From NCBI GenBank assembly GCA_039918235.1, contig JBDSHZ010000068.1, forward strand, positions 1 through 7,229: a stretch of DNA of 7,229 nt, read 5' to 3'. The DNA comes from Pseudopedobacter sp039918235. GTDB taxonomy: Bacteria > Bacteroidota > Bacteroidia > Sphingobacteriales > Sphingobacteriaceae. Below are positions 1 to 6,846 of the stretch, one piece after another; within the stretch, counting starts at the first letter, position 1, and each line of letters opens with the position of its first letter. The translations under genes and the position numbers were made by a program. The notes beneath the pieces are model-generated. The model did not search any database, was not told the DNA's origin, and was given only the letters and a program-made list of their open reading frames with translations.

Positions 1-374
1 ACAACCCAAATGCGGTCCCTAAAATATTACAAATTAAGCCCGCTCCCATTCTCATTATAGAAGGGCTTTTCATTTATCATTTCAAAAATATAGATCCGCT
101 TTTTAACTACCGTGTTTTTATGGATGCCGATATGGAAATAGCTTTGGAACGTCGCCTAAAACGTGACCTATTAGAAAGAGGTTATTCTGAAGACGATGTG
201 CATTATAAATGGGAAAATCATGTGATGCCAGCATACCAGCAATACCTATTGCCCCACCGCCAACGCTGTGATAAAGTCATCAACAATTCCACCAACGAGT
301 TGCAAAATGTGCTGAACATCACTGATGATATCTCAAAAGAACTGAGAGCAAAAATCAATCTTTCAGCTATTTAA
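1..374 (+). CDS. udk: Uridine kinase, 3' part (5' end outside window)
   Basis: This is the C-terminal 123 residues of a P-loop nucleoside kinase of the uridine kinase type, which phosphorylates uridine and cytidine to UMP and CMP in cytosolic pyrimidine salvage. The open frame continues upstream of the first ATG (120) to the window edge, reading from base 3, so that ATG is internal and not the start. The upstream part encodes KPAPILIIEGLFIYHF, which matches the family's Walker-B-like strand 'P.I.VEGLF.F'. Then follow VFMDAD, the arginine-rich lid RRLKRDLLERG, and YKWENHVMPAYQQYLLPHR, a hallmark of the family's C-terminal half. The usual length is about 205-215 residues, so roughly 85-90 residues with the ATP-binding P-loop lie outside. 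The gene ends with TAA just before the repeat array. No convincing terminator hairpin follows the stop. A phosphoribulokinase-like relative is the main alternative. Confidence 0.9.
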   Translation, partial: NPNAVPKILQIKPAPILIIEGLFIYHFKNIDPLFNYRVFMDADMEIALERRLKRDLLERGYSEDDVHYKWENHVMPAYQQYLLPHRQRCDKVINNSTNELQNVLNITDDISKELRAKINLSAI

Positions 375-510
375 ATATTTCATTCTCGGAGAAAAAACTT
401 TGATATTGTTACATGGAATATAAAGTTTAATGCAAATAAAAATAAGAAGCGCAGAGAACGCTAAGCTAAATTATACCTCGCTTTGCGTCTTTACGAAAAA
501 CCTTTGCGCC

Positions 511-541
511 CTTTGCGTGAAATATAAAGTTTCACGCAAAG
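511..541. other. Perfect 12-bp stem hairpin at the junction of repeat units 1 and 2
   Basis: CTTTGCGTGAAA (511-522) and TTTCACGCAAAG (530-541) are exact reverse complements around the 7-nt loop TATAAAG. It forms where the right end of unit 1 meets the left end of unit 2. It could act as a bidirectional transcript-end structure or RNA-stabilising hairpin downstream of udk, but no T-run follows on either strand, so it is not a canonical intrinsic terminator. Confidence 0.6.
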
Positions 542-614
542 AAAAATAAGAAGCGCAGAGAACGCTAAGGTAAATTATATCTCGCTTTTATTCTTTGCGA
601 AAAACCTTTGCGCA

Positions 615-644
615 CTTTGCGTGAAATATAAGTTTCATGCAAAG
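615..644. other. 12-bp stem hairpin at the junction of repeat units 2 and 3
   Basis: CTTTGCGTGAAA (615-626) and TTTCATGCAAAG (633-644) pair around the 6-nt loop TATAAG. The only deviation from perfect complementarity is a G:T pair, which would be a G:U wobble if transcribed. It is the counterpart of the hairpin at 511-541. Confidence 0.55.
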
Positions 645-729
645 AAAAATAAGAAGTACAGAGAATGCTAAGGTAAATGTAATCTCACTCTGATTCTTTG
701 CGAAAAACCTTTTCGCCCTTTGTGTGAAA

Positions 730-887
730 TATAATTGTTAATTGAATTACCTATAAATTTATAGAACAATGCAGTTTGAAAATATAATTGCAGAAAGTAT
801 GCAACTAAATTTTAAAGGTTTGCATTTCCTGAATTTCTTAATAATCTTTATCATCATCATAATTTCCATTTAAACACGTTTTTAACC
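730..887 (+). promoter_or_regulatory. AT-rich leader upstream of ade, with a 14-bp palindrome
   Basis: This stretch lies between the repeat array and the ade start. It must contain the ade promoter unless transcription reads through from udk. CTATAAATTTATAG (751-764) is a perfect palindrome. TAAATTTA (754-761) within it resembles the Bacteroidota -7 element TAnnTTTG at all but the last base, and a TTG at 735-737 sits 16 bp upstream, slightly shorter than the usual spacing. This promoter assignment is therefore tentative. No purine riboswitch pattern is recognised. The bases before the ade ATG (TTTTTAACC) contain no Shine-Dalgarno sequence, as is usual in this phylum. Confidence 0.3.
769..873 (+). 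CDS. Possible 34-residue small membrane peptide upstream of ade (doubtful)
   Basis: A short ORF runs from ATG 769 to TAA 873, ending 14 bases before the ade start codon. The first half is polar (MQFENIIAES). The last 15 residues are almost all Phe, Leu and Ile (FLNFLIIFIIIIISI), long enough for a marginal membrane segment. There is no recognisable ribosome binding site. The Ile run comes from a low-complexity ATC/ATA stretch, which by itself can create such a frame by chance. It could be a leader peptide for ade, an unannotated small membrane protein, or nothing. Only conservation would decide. Confidence 0.15.
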   Translation: MQFENIIAESMQLNFKGLHFLNFLIIFIIIIISI

Positions 888-2516
888 ATGCCTCAAGAGA
901 TAATAGCAAGATTAGTTGATATAGAAAATAAGAACATTTGTCCTGTAAGGCTTATTTTTTCAGCGGGTATTATCCAATCTATTGAAGCTATTACGTATAC
1001 TGATGAAACTTCCCTCCCATTTCTGACACCCGGATTTATAGATGCACATGTGCACATTGAAAGCTCCATGCTGGTTCCTTCTGAATTTGCAAGGTTAGCA
1101 GTAGTGCATGGCACTGTTGGCACAGTGAGCGATCCACATGAGATTGCCAATGTTTGCGGGATGGCTGGCGTAGAATACATGCTTGAAAATGCAAAAACAG
1201 TTCCTTTTAAATTTAATTTCGGTGCACCGAGCTGTGTACCTGCTACTATTTTTGAAACAGCAGGTGCAGAAATTACTGTGGATGATATTGAGGATTTATT
1301 GAAAAGGGATGAAATAAAATACCTCACAGAAATGATGAATTTTCCAGGTGTTTTGTTTGATGATGAAGTAGTGCTGGCGAAAATAGCAGTAGCTAAAGCC
1401 CTAGAAAAACCCATTGACGGTCATGCGCCTGGATTGATGGGAAAAGATGCAGAAAAATACATTCAGGCTGGTATAAGTACTGACCATGAATGTTTTACTT
1501 ATGAGGAAGCTTTGGATAAATTGCAAAGAGGAATGAAAATTCTGATCAGAGAAGGCAGTGCCGCCAAAAACTTTGAGGCTTTAATCCCTTTATTAAATGA
1601 TTATCCTAGTGAAATAATGTTTTGTAGTGACGATAAACATCCTGATAGTTTGGTAGAAGGACATATTGATCAGATTTGCCAAAGGGCTGTTGAAAAAGGC
1701 GTAGATATTTATAATGTTTTACAAGCCGCCTGCATCAACCCTATAAAACATTATAAATTAGTTATTGGCTTGTTAAATATTGGAGATCCAGCAGATTTCA
1801 TCTTACTGAATAACTTAGCAGATTTTGAAGTAATAGCCACTTACATTAATGGAGAAAAGGTAGCAGAGAAAGGCAAATCTTTCATTTCCAGTCCTAAAGC
1901 AAAAAACATTAATAATTTTAGTTGTGAGGAGAAAAATGTAAATGAATTTGCAATTAAAGCTATCGGGGAAGAATTGACACCTGTTATTGGAGCTATAGAA
2001 GGGCAACTCATCACCCATAAATTAATGTTGAAAGTTCCGGTTAAAGATGGGAATTTACAGGTAGATCTTGAAAACGATGTGCTAAAAATTGCTGTAGTCA
2101 ACAGATATCATCAGGCAAAAATTGCAACTTCTTTTATTAAAAACTTTGGATTAAAGGAAGGTGCAATTGCTTCTTCCGTTGCTCATGACAGTCATAATAT
2201 TGTGGTAATTGGTGTAGATGATGAAAGTATTTGCCAAGCAGTAAATGCTTTGATCAACTCTAAAGGTGGTATAAGCTGTGTAAGCAAAACTAATCAAATG
2301 GTATTGGCATTACCTGTAGCAGGCTTAATGAGTACTGAAGATGGATATGAAGTAGCTAAGAAATATACTGGAATAGATTTGATGGCAAAGCAATTGGGTG
2401 CAACATTGCAATCACCATTTATGACCTTATCTTTTATGGCGCTATTGGTGATCCCAAGTTTGAAATTGAGCGATCTGGGTTTATTTGATGGGGATCAGTT
2501 CAAATTTATAAATTGA
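888..2516 (+). CDS. ade: Adenine deaminase
   Basis: This 542-residue amidohydrolase deaminates adenine to hypoxanthine and ammonia in cytosolic purine salvage, using a binuclear metal centre (known of the family). Visible family motifs in order are PGFIDAHVHIESSML (48-62) with metal-ligand histidines H54 and H56, GTVSDPHEIANVCG (78-91), EMMNFPGV (148-155), DGHAPGL (177-183), STDHECFT (197-204) and MFCSDDKHPDSL (244-255) with the catalytic-type aspartates. The C-terminal part carries the domain typical of Ade rather than other amidohydrolases, including SSVAHDSHNIVVIG (about 429-442). The length is slightly below the 570-590 residues of the E. coli and Bacillus enzymes, mainly through a short N-terminus. 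ATG 888 gives a complete first strand and no better upstream start is seen. Nothing is missing from the active site. The 120-bp gap to the next gene makes co-transcription with the kinase possible but unproven. Confidence 0.96.
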   Translation: MPQEIIARLVDIENKNICPVRLIFSAGIIQSIEAITYTDETSLPFLTPGFIDAHVHIESSMLVPSEFARLAVVHGTVGTVSDPHEIANVCGMAGVEYMLENAKTVPFKFNFGAPSCVPATIFETAGAEITVDDIEDLLKRDEIKYLTEMMNFPGVLFDDEVVLAKIAVAKALEKPIDGHAPGLMGKDAEKYIQAGISTDHECFTYEEALDKLQRGMKILIREGSAAKNFEALIPLLNDYPSEIMFCSDDKHPDSLVEGHIDQICQRAVEKGVDIYNVLQAACINPIKHYKLVIGLLNIGDPADFILLNNLADFEVIATYINGEKVAEKGKSFISSPKAKNINNFSCEEKNVNEFAIKAIGEELTPVIGAIEGQLITHKLMLKVPVKDGNLQVDLENDVLKIAVVNRYHQAKIATSFIKNFGLKEGAIASSVAHDSHNIVVIGVDDESICQAVNALINSKGGISCVSKTNQMVLALPVAGLMSTEDGYEVAKKYTGIDLMAKQLGATLQSPFMTLSFMALLVIPSLKLSDLGLFDGDQFKFIN

Positions 2517-2636
2517 TCGATCATTAAAATTGCTCATTTCTGTCATTTTAGAAATAAAATTTCATTTAACTATATATATAATTGCTGCGGTATCAAATTT
2601 CAATAAAATCTTTAGATTAGCCATTTAACGCACCGA

Positions 2637-3839
2637 ATGTCAAAAAAAAACAATGCAGTTAATGAGGCAGAAAGACTTGCTTCTCTCCTATCTTACAACA
2701 TTTTAGATACTGCTGATGAGGCTGATTTTGACGAAATAGCTGTTTTGGCATCTGCTATTTGCCAAACGCCAATTGCGCTCATTAGTTTAGTAGATGGCAA
2801 CAGGCAATGGTTTAAATCAAATATTGGCTTACCGGTAAAGGAAACTCCTATTTCACAATCATTTTGTGCACATGCCATTGCTTCTAGCGAAGAAATAATG
2901 CAGATAAATGACGCCACTCAAGACGATAGGTTTGCCAATAACCCATTGGTAACAGGACAGCCGAATATTGTTTTTTATGCTGGTGTACCACTCATCACTG
3001 AAGATGGACATGCACTGGGAACCCTATGTGTTATAGATTATTCTAAAAGAAATTTAGACGAAGAACAAACTAAAGCTTTAAAAGTACTCGCAAAACAAGT
3101 GGTTAATAAATTAGAGCTAAGGAAAAGATTTTTAGAACTAGAAAAAACCAATGAATCCCTGTTAGAGAGCAATATCTTGATCAATAAATTTGCATCAATG
3201 GCTGCTCATGACATAAAAAACCCTTTAACTAGTATATTACTTACCTCCCAGCTTTTAAAGAAAAGAATGGTTCCAGAGGGTAACCAAGAAAGTATCAAGC
3301 TAATTGATATGAATTTGGAAGCCACTAAAAACTTATTGGAATTATTAAATGACATGTTACACTATTCTAAATCACCAGCCAGTCTTTTGATTGAAAAACA
3401 AGATGTTGGATTACTCCACATACTTAAAAAGGTGGCGAAAATGTTAGTGATACCTGAAAATATCGAAATTAAATTCCCTGCTAAAGATGCTCTATTAATA
3501 GTGTCTCATGTTGCTTTAGAGCAGATTTTAATGAATTTAATGAGTAATGCGATAAGATATAATGATAAAAATGAGGGATTAATTGAGATTGATTTTAAGG
3601 AAGATGCCGATTGTTACATTTTAAACATAAAGGATAATGGAATTGGCATTGCAACAGAAAATTTTGAAAATATCTTTAAAAACAATTTCATCATACAAGA
3701 ATATGACCGTTACAACAATAAAAGTTCTGGTATAGGTTTATATACTGTAAAAGAATTGGTGAAGGCCTTAAATGGTGAAATTAAAGTTAGTTCACAACTT
3801 GGTTTGGGAACCACATTTTCTGTTTTTCTTAAAAAATAA
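2637..3839 (+). CDS. GAF-domain sensor histidine kinase (soluble)
   Basis: This 400-residue cytosolic histidine kinase has no signal peptide or membrane segment. Residues about 10-160 form a GAF domain of the widespread type that opens with 'ERLA.L..Y.ILDT' and contains ALISLVDGNRQWFKS (47-61) and SFCAHAI (75-81); GTLCVID (128-134) lies near its end. The ligand of this GAF type is generally unknown. A short helical linker leads to the HisKA dimerisation domain with the H-box MAAHDIKNPLTS, where H191 is the predicted phosphorylation site. The HATPase domain has an N-box (MNLMSNAIRYN, N300 and N304), G1 (DNGIGI, 333-338) and G2 (SGIGLYTVKEL, 364-374). There is no receiver or output domain, so it must pass phosphate to a separate partner. 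The only receiver in this window belongs to the convergent hybrid kinase; any link is inference. ATG 2637 is directly followed by an A-run coding for lysines. Confidence 0.93.
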   Translation: MSKKNNAVNEAERLASLLSYNILDTADEADFDEIAVLASAICQTPIALISLVDGNRQWFKSNIGLPVKETPISQSFCAHAIASSEEIMQINDATQDDRFANNPLVTGQPNIVFYAGVPLITEDGHALGTLCVIDYSKRNLDEEQTKALKVLAKQVVNKLELRKRFLELEKTNESLLESNILINKFASMAAHDIKNPLTSILLTSQLLKKRMVPEGNQESIKLIDMNLEATKNLLELLNDMLHYSKSPASLLIEKQDVGLLHILKKVAKMLVIPENIEIKFPAKDALLIVSHVALEQILMNLMSNAIRYNDKNEGLIEIDFKEDADCYILNIKDNGIGIATENFENIFKNNFIIQEYDRYNNKSSGIGLYTVKELVKALNGEIKVSSQLGLGTTFSVFLKK

Positions 3840-3869
3840 ATACTTACCTATAAGTTCTATTTAATTTAA

Positions 3870-4064
3870 TCAATCTGTTAAAGAAGATACAAAAGCCTTA
3901 CCTTCAGGTGTGATCACTGCTGATAATGAGCTTTCATTCCAGTTAATTCTTATGAAACCCATTCTTTCCAATTCTTCATATTCAGCCTGCATTCCACCTA
4001 ATATTGAAGAGTGTTCTTGGTGATTAATAATTTTCATCATTGATTCTAATTCTTTCCTGTCCAT
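3870..4064 (-). CDS. Small protein of unknown function with winged-helix-like C-terminus
   Basis: A 64-residue acidic soluble protein that I do not recognise as a named family. The N-terminal half is predicted helical (MDRKELESMMKII, then a second helix ending in YEELERMGFI). The C-terminal half, about residues 33-60, contains ERMGFIRI, a polar turn, and AVITPEGKAFV. This pattern, 'LE..G.I......ITP.G..FL', is typical of the last helix plus beta-wing of winged-helix DNA-binding domains. At 64 residues it would be a minimal or partial wing domain, so DNA binding is only a suggestion. It lies 110 bp downstream of the hybrid histidine kinase on the same strand and could be co-transcribed with it. 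It converges with the GAF kinase, whose stop is 30 bp away. The coherent composition and domain-like pattern favour a real gene, but chance or remnant status is not excluded. Confidence 0.6.
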   Translation of the reverse strand: MDRKELESMMKIINHQEHSSILGGMQAEYEELERMGFIRINWNESSLSAVITPEGKAFVSSLTD

Positions 4065-4174
4065 AATGGTTTTATTTAATTTCTTTAAGATGAGTTTAAC
4101 ACGCTAATCATTACAAATTTTACGCCAATAAAAGAGGTTATTCACTTTGTGAAAAAGCGATATACGGCTGTCTT

Positions 4175-5959
4175 TTAAATCAAATTCTTTTGATAAACTT
4201 GATCAGAAATTTCTTTCATTTTGCGGTAAAGTTCTTTAGCGTCAAATGGCTTAAATACATAGTCGTCCATACCGGCCTCTATTATTTTATCATACATATC
4301 AGGTGAAACAGAAGCAGTAAAAGCAATAATTTTCAATCTATGATCGGTATATTCATTTGAATCACGTATCATCCTAGCGGCTTCATAACCGTTTTTAATA
4401 GGCATGTGAAGATCCATTAAAATCACATCAAAAGTTTGAAGTTTAGCTTTTTCTATAGCCAACTGTCCATTTTCCACAAAAACAGGCTCACTGTTCCATT
4501 TTAAAAATACTTTTTTCAGCAACAGTCTGTTCATCATGTTATCATCTGCTACTAATATCCTCAGTTCGCTTAAATCTTCAATTTCTTTTAAAATCAACTC
4601 TTCAGGAGCAGGTTGGTCTTGAACTTTTTTGTCTAATTGAAATGCAATATTAAAATAGAAAGTAGAGCCTTTTCCAAGAATACTTTCCAAATGAATTTCG
4701 CTGTTAAAGAGCAACAATAATTGTTTTACAATAGCTAAGCCTAATCCTGTACCACCATAATCTCTTGTAGTACTTGAACTGCCCTGCTTAAAAGGTTCAA
4801 AAACAGCGGCCTGCTTATCTTCATTGATGCCAATTCCAGTATCAATTACAGAAAACTTAATGTTAAGTTCACCACTATTTTCATCAACTACCTCTAAGCG
4901 TACCGTTACACTTCCTATTGTAGTAAACTTTAGCGCATTTCCTGCTAGGTTGTAAATAATCTGTGTGATCCTGGTAGGATCTGTAATTACTCTTTTATTT
5001 TTAATGTCTTCAGATATATCCATATTAAGGACAATTCCCTTTTCTTTAGCTTGAAAAATTAATCCTGAACAGATATCGTTCATTAAAATAGCTAAGTCAA
5101 CGCTAATACTTTCTAGCTCCAATCGGTTCGCTCCTAGTTTATTAAAATCAAGAATATCATTGATTACTGAGTGAAGACTAACTGCAGAAAACTTTAATAT
5201 TTTAAGATTTTCTACTTTATCACTACTGTTTGGATTAGACAAAAATAAATTTGTCATTCCTATCACAGCGTTCAAGGGAGTTCTTAATTCATGAGACATG
5301 GTAGAAAGGAAATCAGTTTTCACTTGAGAAGCCACATTAGCTTGATGAACTGCCTCTTGCAATTGTGCATTCAATACTTCTTTCTCCGCAATGTTAGAAA
5401 CAAAGGCTTTCTGAAAAAGGTAATGAGAAATAATAATGGTCAGAAAGTTAAAAATCCCTATAATCTCATATCCTGGCGACGCTAATTTCTCTGATGATGA
5501 GCTGTTGAAAATCATATCTTTTCCTCCTAACAGATAGATGATAACAGGAAATGTACAAATACAAGAATAAAGAATCCCATAACTTACCCCTAGCAGGTAA
5601 AAACTGCTCAAAACAGCCATAAATACAAACTGCATGGTCACTATATTTACCTCATGTGAGGTGAAAAAAATATTACTCCATATAATAAAAATACCTATGA
5701 TTATTAAAATATGGCTAAGGGTATAAAGTAATGATTTGTTAAATAATAATAATTTTAACAGAATTGTATAAAAAACTAGCGCAACAATAGCTCTTACCAA
5801 CTGTAGTGATTGGTCAGCCTGCAAAGCTGTAGCGATAACTATAATAGCTTTTAGAATAGAAAATGAAAGTACAGTGAAAAGAATAGTGATTTTTGCTTTG
5901 ATAAAGGAATCTTCCTCTGAGGAAAGTAATTTTTTTAATGACCAATTATAGATTGACAT
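4175..5959 (-). CDS. Membrane-bound hybrid histidine kinase with C-terminal receiver
   Basis: This 594-residue hybrid sensor kinase sits in the inner membrane. Residues about 22-183 contain six hydrophobic segments (roughly 22-46, 53-73, 77-97, 107-123, 125-145 and 164-183) with short loops and no large periplasmic domain. The signal is therefore probably membrane-associated or intramembrane. A helical linker (about 188-213) leads to HisKA with FLSTMSHELRTPLN (217-230; H223 is the phospho-site). The HATPase domain has the N-box NLAGNALKFT (337-346), G1 DTGIGI (373-378), FEPF (387-390) and G2 GGTGLGLAI (402-410). The receiver domain (about 466-585) is intact, with acidic pair D472/D473, phospho-acceptor D516 in ILMDLHMP, T548 and K570. 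It has no HPt or DNA-binding output, so signalling must continue through a separate HPt or partner outside this window, or act by autoregulation. The ATG at 5959 is preceded by an A-rich stretch rather than a Shine-Dalgarno. The protein appears complete, with no frameshift. Confidence 0.95.
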   Translation of the reverse strand: MSIYNWSLKKLLSSEEDSFIKAKITILFTVLSFSILKAIIVIATALQADQSLQLVRAIVALVFYTILLKLLLFNKSLLYTLSHILIIIGIFIIWSNIFFTSHEVNIVTMQFVFMAVLSSFYLLGVSYGILYSCICTFPVIIYLLGGKDMIFNSSSSEKLASPGYEIIGIFNFLTIIISHYLFQKAFVSNIAEKEVLNAQLQEAVHQANVASQVKTDFLSTMSHELRTPLNAVIGMTNLFLSNPNSSDKVENLKILKFSAVSLHSVINDILDFNKLGANRLELESISVDLAILMNDICSGLIFQAKEKGIVLNMDISEDIKNKRVITDPTRITQIIYNLAGNALKFTTIGSVTVRLEVVDENSGELNIKFSVIDTGIGINEDKQAAVFEPFKQGSSSTTRDYGGTGLGLAIVKQLLLLFNSEIHLESILGKGSTFYFNIAFQLDKKVQDQPAPEELILKEIEDLSELRILVADDNMMNRLLLKKVFLKWNSEPVFVENGQLAIEKAKLQTFDVILMDLHMPIKNGYEAARMIRDSNEYTDHRLKIIAFTASVSPDMYDKIIEAGMDDYVFKPFDAKELYRKMKEISDQVYQKNLI

Positions 5960-6150
5960 TGCTTTTTCTTACCTAGTTTAGTGGCTCTAAGATAATAATT
6001 TAATATAGGCTTAAAAAACGCTTGAAGAAAATTTATAAAATAAAACTATTTAAACCTTATTTAAATTATATTATAAGTAAACTCAAAAAACATTATTCTA
6101 AACAGTTATAAAACACATCATGATATCTCCATACATTTTTTTAATTTTCC
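5960..6150. promoter_or_regulatory. Divergent intergenic region between hybrid kinase and exonuclease
   Basis: This 191-bp, very AT-rich gap separates two divergently read genes, so by position it should hold promoters for both. I searched both strands by eye for the Bacteroidota pattern TTG - about 20 bp - TAnnTTTG and found no good match. No long inverted repeat, small ORF with a coherent sequence, or RNA gene was recognised. Confidence 0.35.
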
Positions 6151-6153
6151 GTG

Positions 6154-6846
6154 ATGAAAGATTTTTTTCTCGTTATTGATACAGAGACATCTGGCTTGCC
6201 TAAAAAATGGGATGTTGCTTATGATATTGAAAATAACTGGCCTCATATTTTACAGGTTGCTTGGGTTGTTTTCGATAAAAACGGAAAAGAAATTAAATCA
6301 GCAAATTATTACCTTAAAAATAACGGATTTAAGATTAATAAATATGCGTTCAACATCCATAAAATTACCACCGAATTCTTAGATTTAAATGGGGAAGACA
6401 GAAAGAAAATACTTACAAAACTGGCTTATGATCTTCAAAAATATCAACCATTAATCATTGGACATTTTGTAGAGCTTGATTTGCATATGATGAATGTTGA
6501 ATTTCATAGGTTTAAAATAGAGAATAGTTTAAATGAACTGCCTCACTTTTGCACCATGAAAGCCAGTGTACCCTACATTAAAAACCCGAGCTTTAAATAT
6601 TTAAAACTTAATAGATTTTACAAAACACTGTTCCATAAAAGACCTGTAAAACTTCATGATGCTTTAGCTGATGCAAAATTAACTGCCGAAATATTCTTTC
6701 ATTTATTAGAAAAAGGAGAAGTAAGCGATGCCATTATCAAAAAACAAACCGAACTAAATCAAAAAGAAAAAAAAATACCTTTATGGATATTCTCTATTCT
6801 TGCTTTGTTAATAATTTCACTTTTAATATGGTTGTGTTATGAATGA
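6154..6846 (+). CDS. DnaQ-like 3'-5' exonuclease with C-terminal membrane anchor
   Basis: A 230-residue DEDDh-superfamily exonuclease related to the DnaQ proofreading subunit and RNase T. Such enzymes remove nucleotides from 3' ends with two metal ions (family knowledge). Exo I is FLVIDTETSG (D9, E11). Exo II is GHFVELDLHMM (D109), in which the asparagine usual after the His is replaced by Phe. Exo III is KLHDALADAKLTAEI (H168, D173), a clean HxAxxD motif. Between them, FCTMKASV and KYLKLNRFYKTLF match the 'DT... KL..L...' stretch of the fold. Unlike ordinary DnaQ, the protein ends in a lysine-rich linker and one strong hydrophobic helix (about 209-228, PLWIFSILALLIISLLIWLC), predicting a tail-anchored protein facing the cytosol. 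A GTG directly precedes the ATG at 6154; the ATG is preferred. It overlaps the next gene by 8 nt, so the two are surely co-transcribed. The substrate cannot be told from sequence. Confidence 0.88.
   Translation: MKDFFLVIDTETSGLPKKWDVAYDIENNWPHILQVAWVVFDKNGKEIKSANYYLKNNGFKINKYAFNIHKITTEFLDLNGEDRKKILTKLAYDLQKYQPLIIGHFVELDLHMMNVEFHRFKIENSLNELPHFCTMKASVPYIKNPSFKYLKLNRFYKTLFHKRPVKLHDALADAKLTAEIFFHLLEKGEVSDAIIKKQTELNQKEKKIPLWIFSILALLIISLLIWLCYE

Larger units (their letters stand above)
426..729. repeat. Three tandem copies of a 97-bp palindromic intergenic repeat
   Basis: Three units, each exactly 97 bp (426-522, 530-626, 633-729), lie head to tail, giving a period of about 104 bp. They are separated by short TATAAAG (523-529) and TATAAG (627-632) spacers. 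TATAAAG also precedes unit 1 (419-425) and TATAATT follows unit 3. The middle unit ends in perfect 12-bp inverted repeats, TTTCACGCAAAG and CTTTGCGTGAAA. Inside each unit, the left half carries CGCAAAG/CGCAGAG/CGCTAAG-type heptamers and the right half carries CTTTGCG heptamers, so a whole unit could fold on itself. Counted by eye, units 1 and 2 differ at about 10 positions and units 2 and 3 at about 13. No protein-coding frame is apparent. Similar CTTTGCG-rich intergenic repeats are familiar from Bacteroidota genomes (recollection, not searched). Whether this is a non-autonomous mobile element, a REP-like element or a structured RNA cannot be decided here. Confidence 0.85.

Noticed and set aside
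426..729. CRISPR array
   Set aside because: The units are 97 bp with only 6-7 nt constant TATAA-type spacers, and the repeats diverge; there are no unique spacers and no cas genes.
730..887. Purine riboswitch upstream of ade
   Set aside because: I could not find the conserved three-way-junction core bases or a plausible P1 stem, and such riboswitches are mainly a Firmicutes feature.
893..1414. 173-codon open frame on the minus strand
   Set aside because: It lies entirely antisense to ade, whose motifs are unambiguous. The translation is Ser/Thr/Ile-rich with no domain pattern, as expected of a shadow frame.
2536..2555. ATTTCT/AGAAAT inverted repeat after ade as an intrinsic terminator
   Set aside because: A 6-bp, mostly AT stem with an 8-nt loop and a mixed A/T tail; chance is likely in such AT-rich DNA.
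3842..3855. ACTTA/TAAGT inverted repeat between the convergent genes as a bidirectional terminator
   Set aside because: The stem is only 5 bp and AT-rich, with a 4-nt loop and no clear T-run, so it is too weak to call.
4141..4153. TTCACTTTGTGAA dyad downstream of the hybrid kinase as a terminator
   Set aside because: A 5-bp stem with a 3-nt loop is too weak, and the following bases on the minus strand are not a T-run.
5291..5485. 64-codon plus-strand frame inside the hybrid kinase
   Set aside because: It is antisense to the kinase H-box and linker region, and has no coherent domain features.
6176..6382. 68-codon plus-strand frame overlapping the exonuclease
   Set aside because: It is out of frame with the intact Exo I motif of the DnaQ-like gene; a shadow frame.
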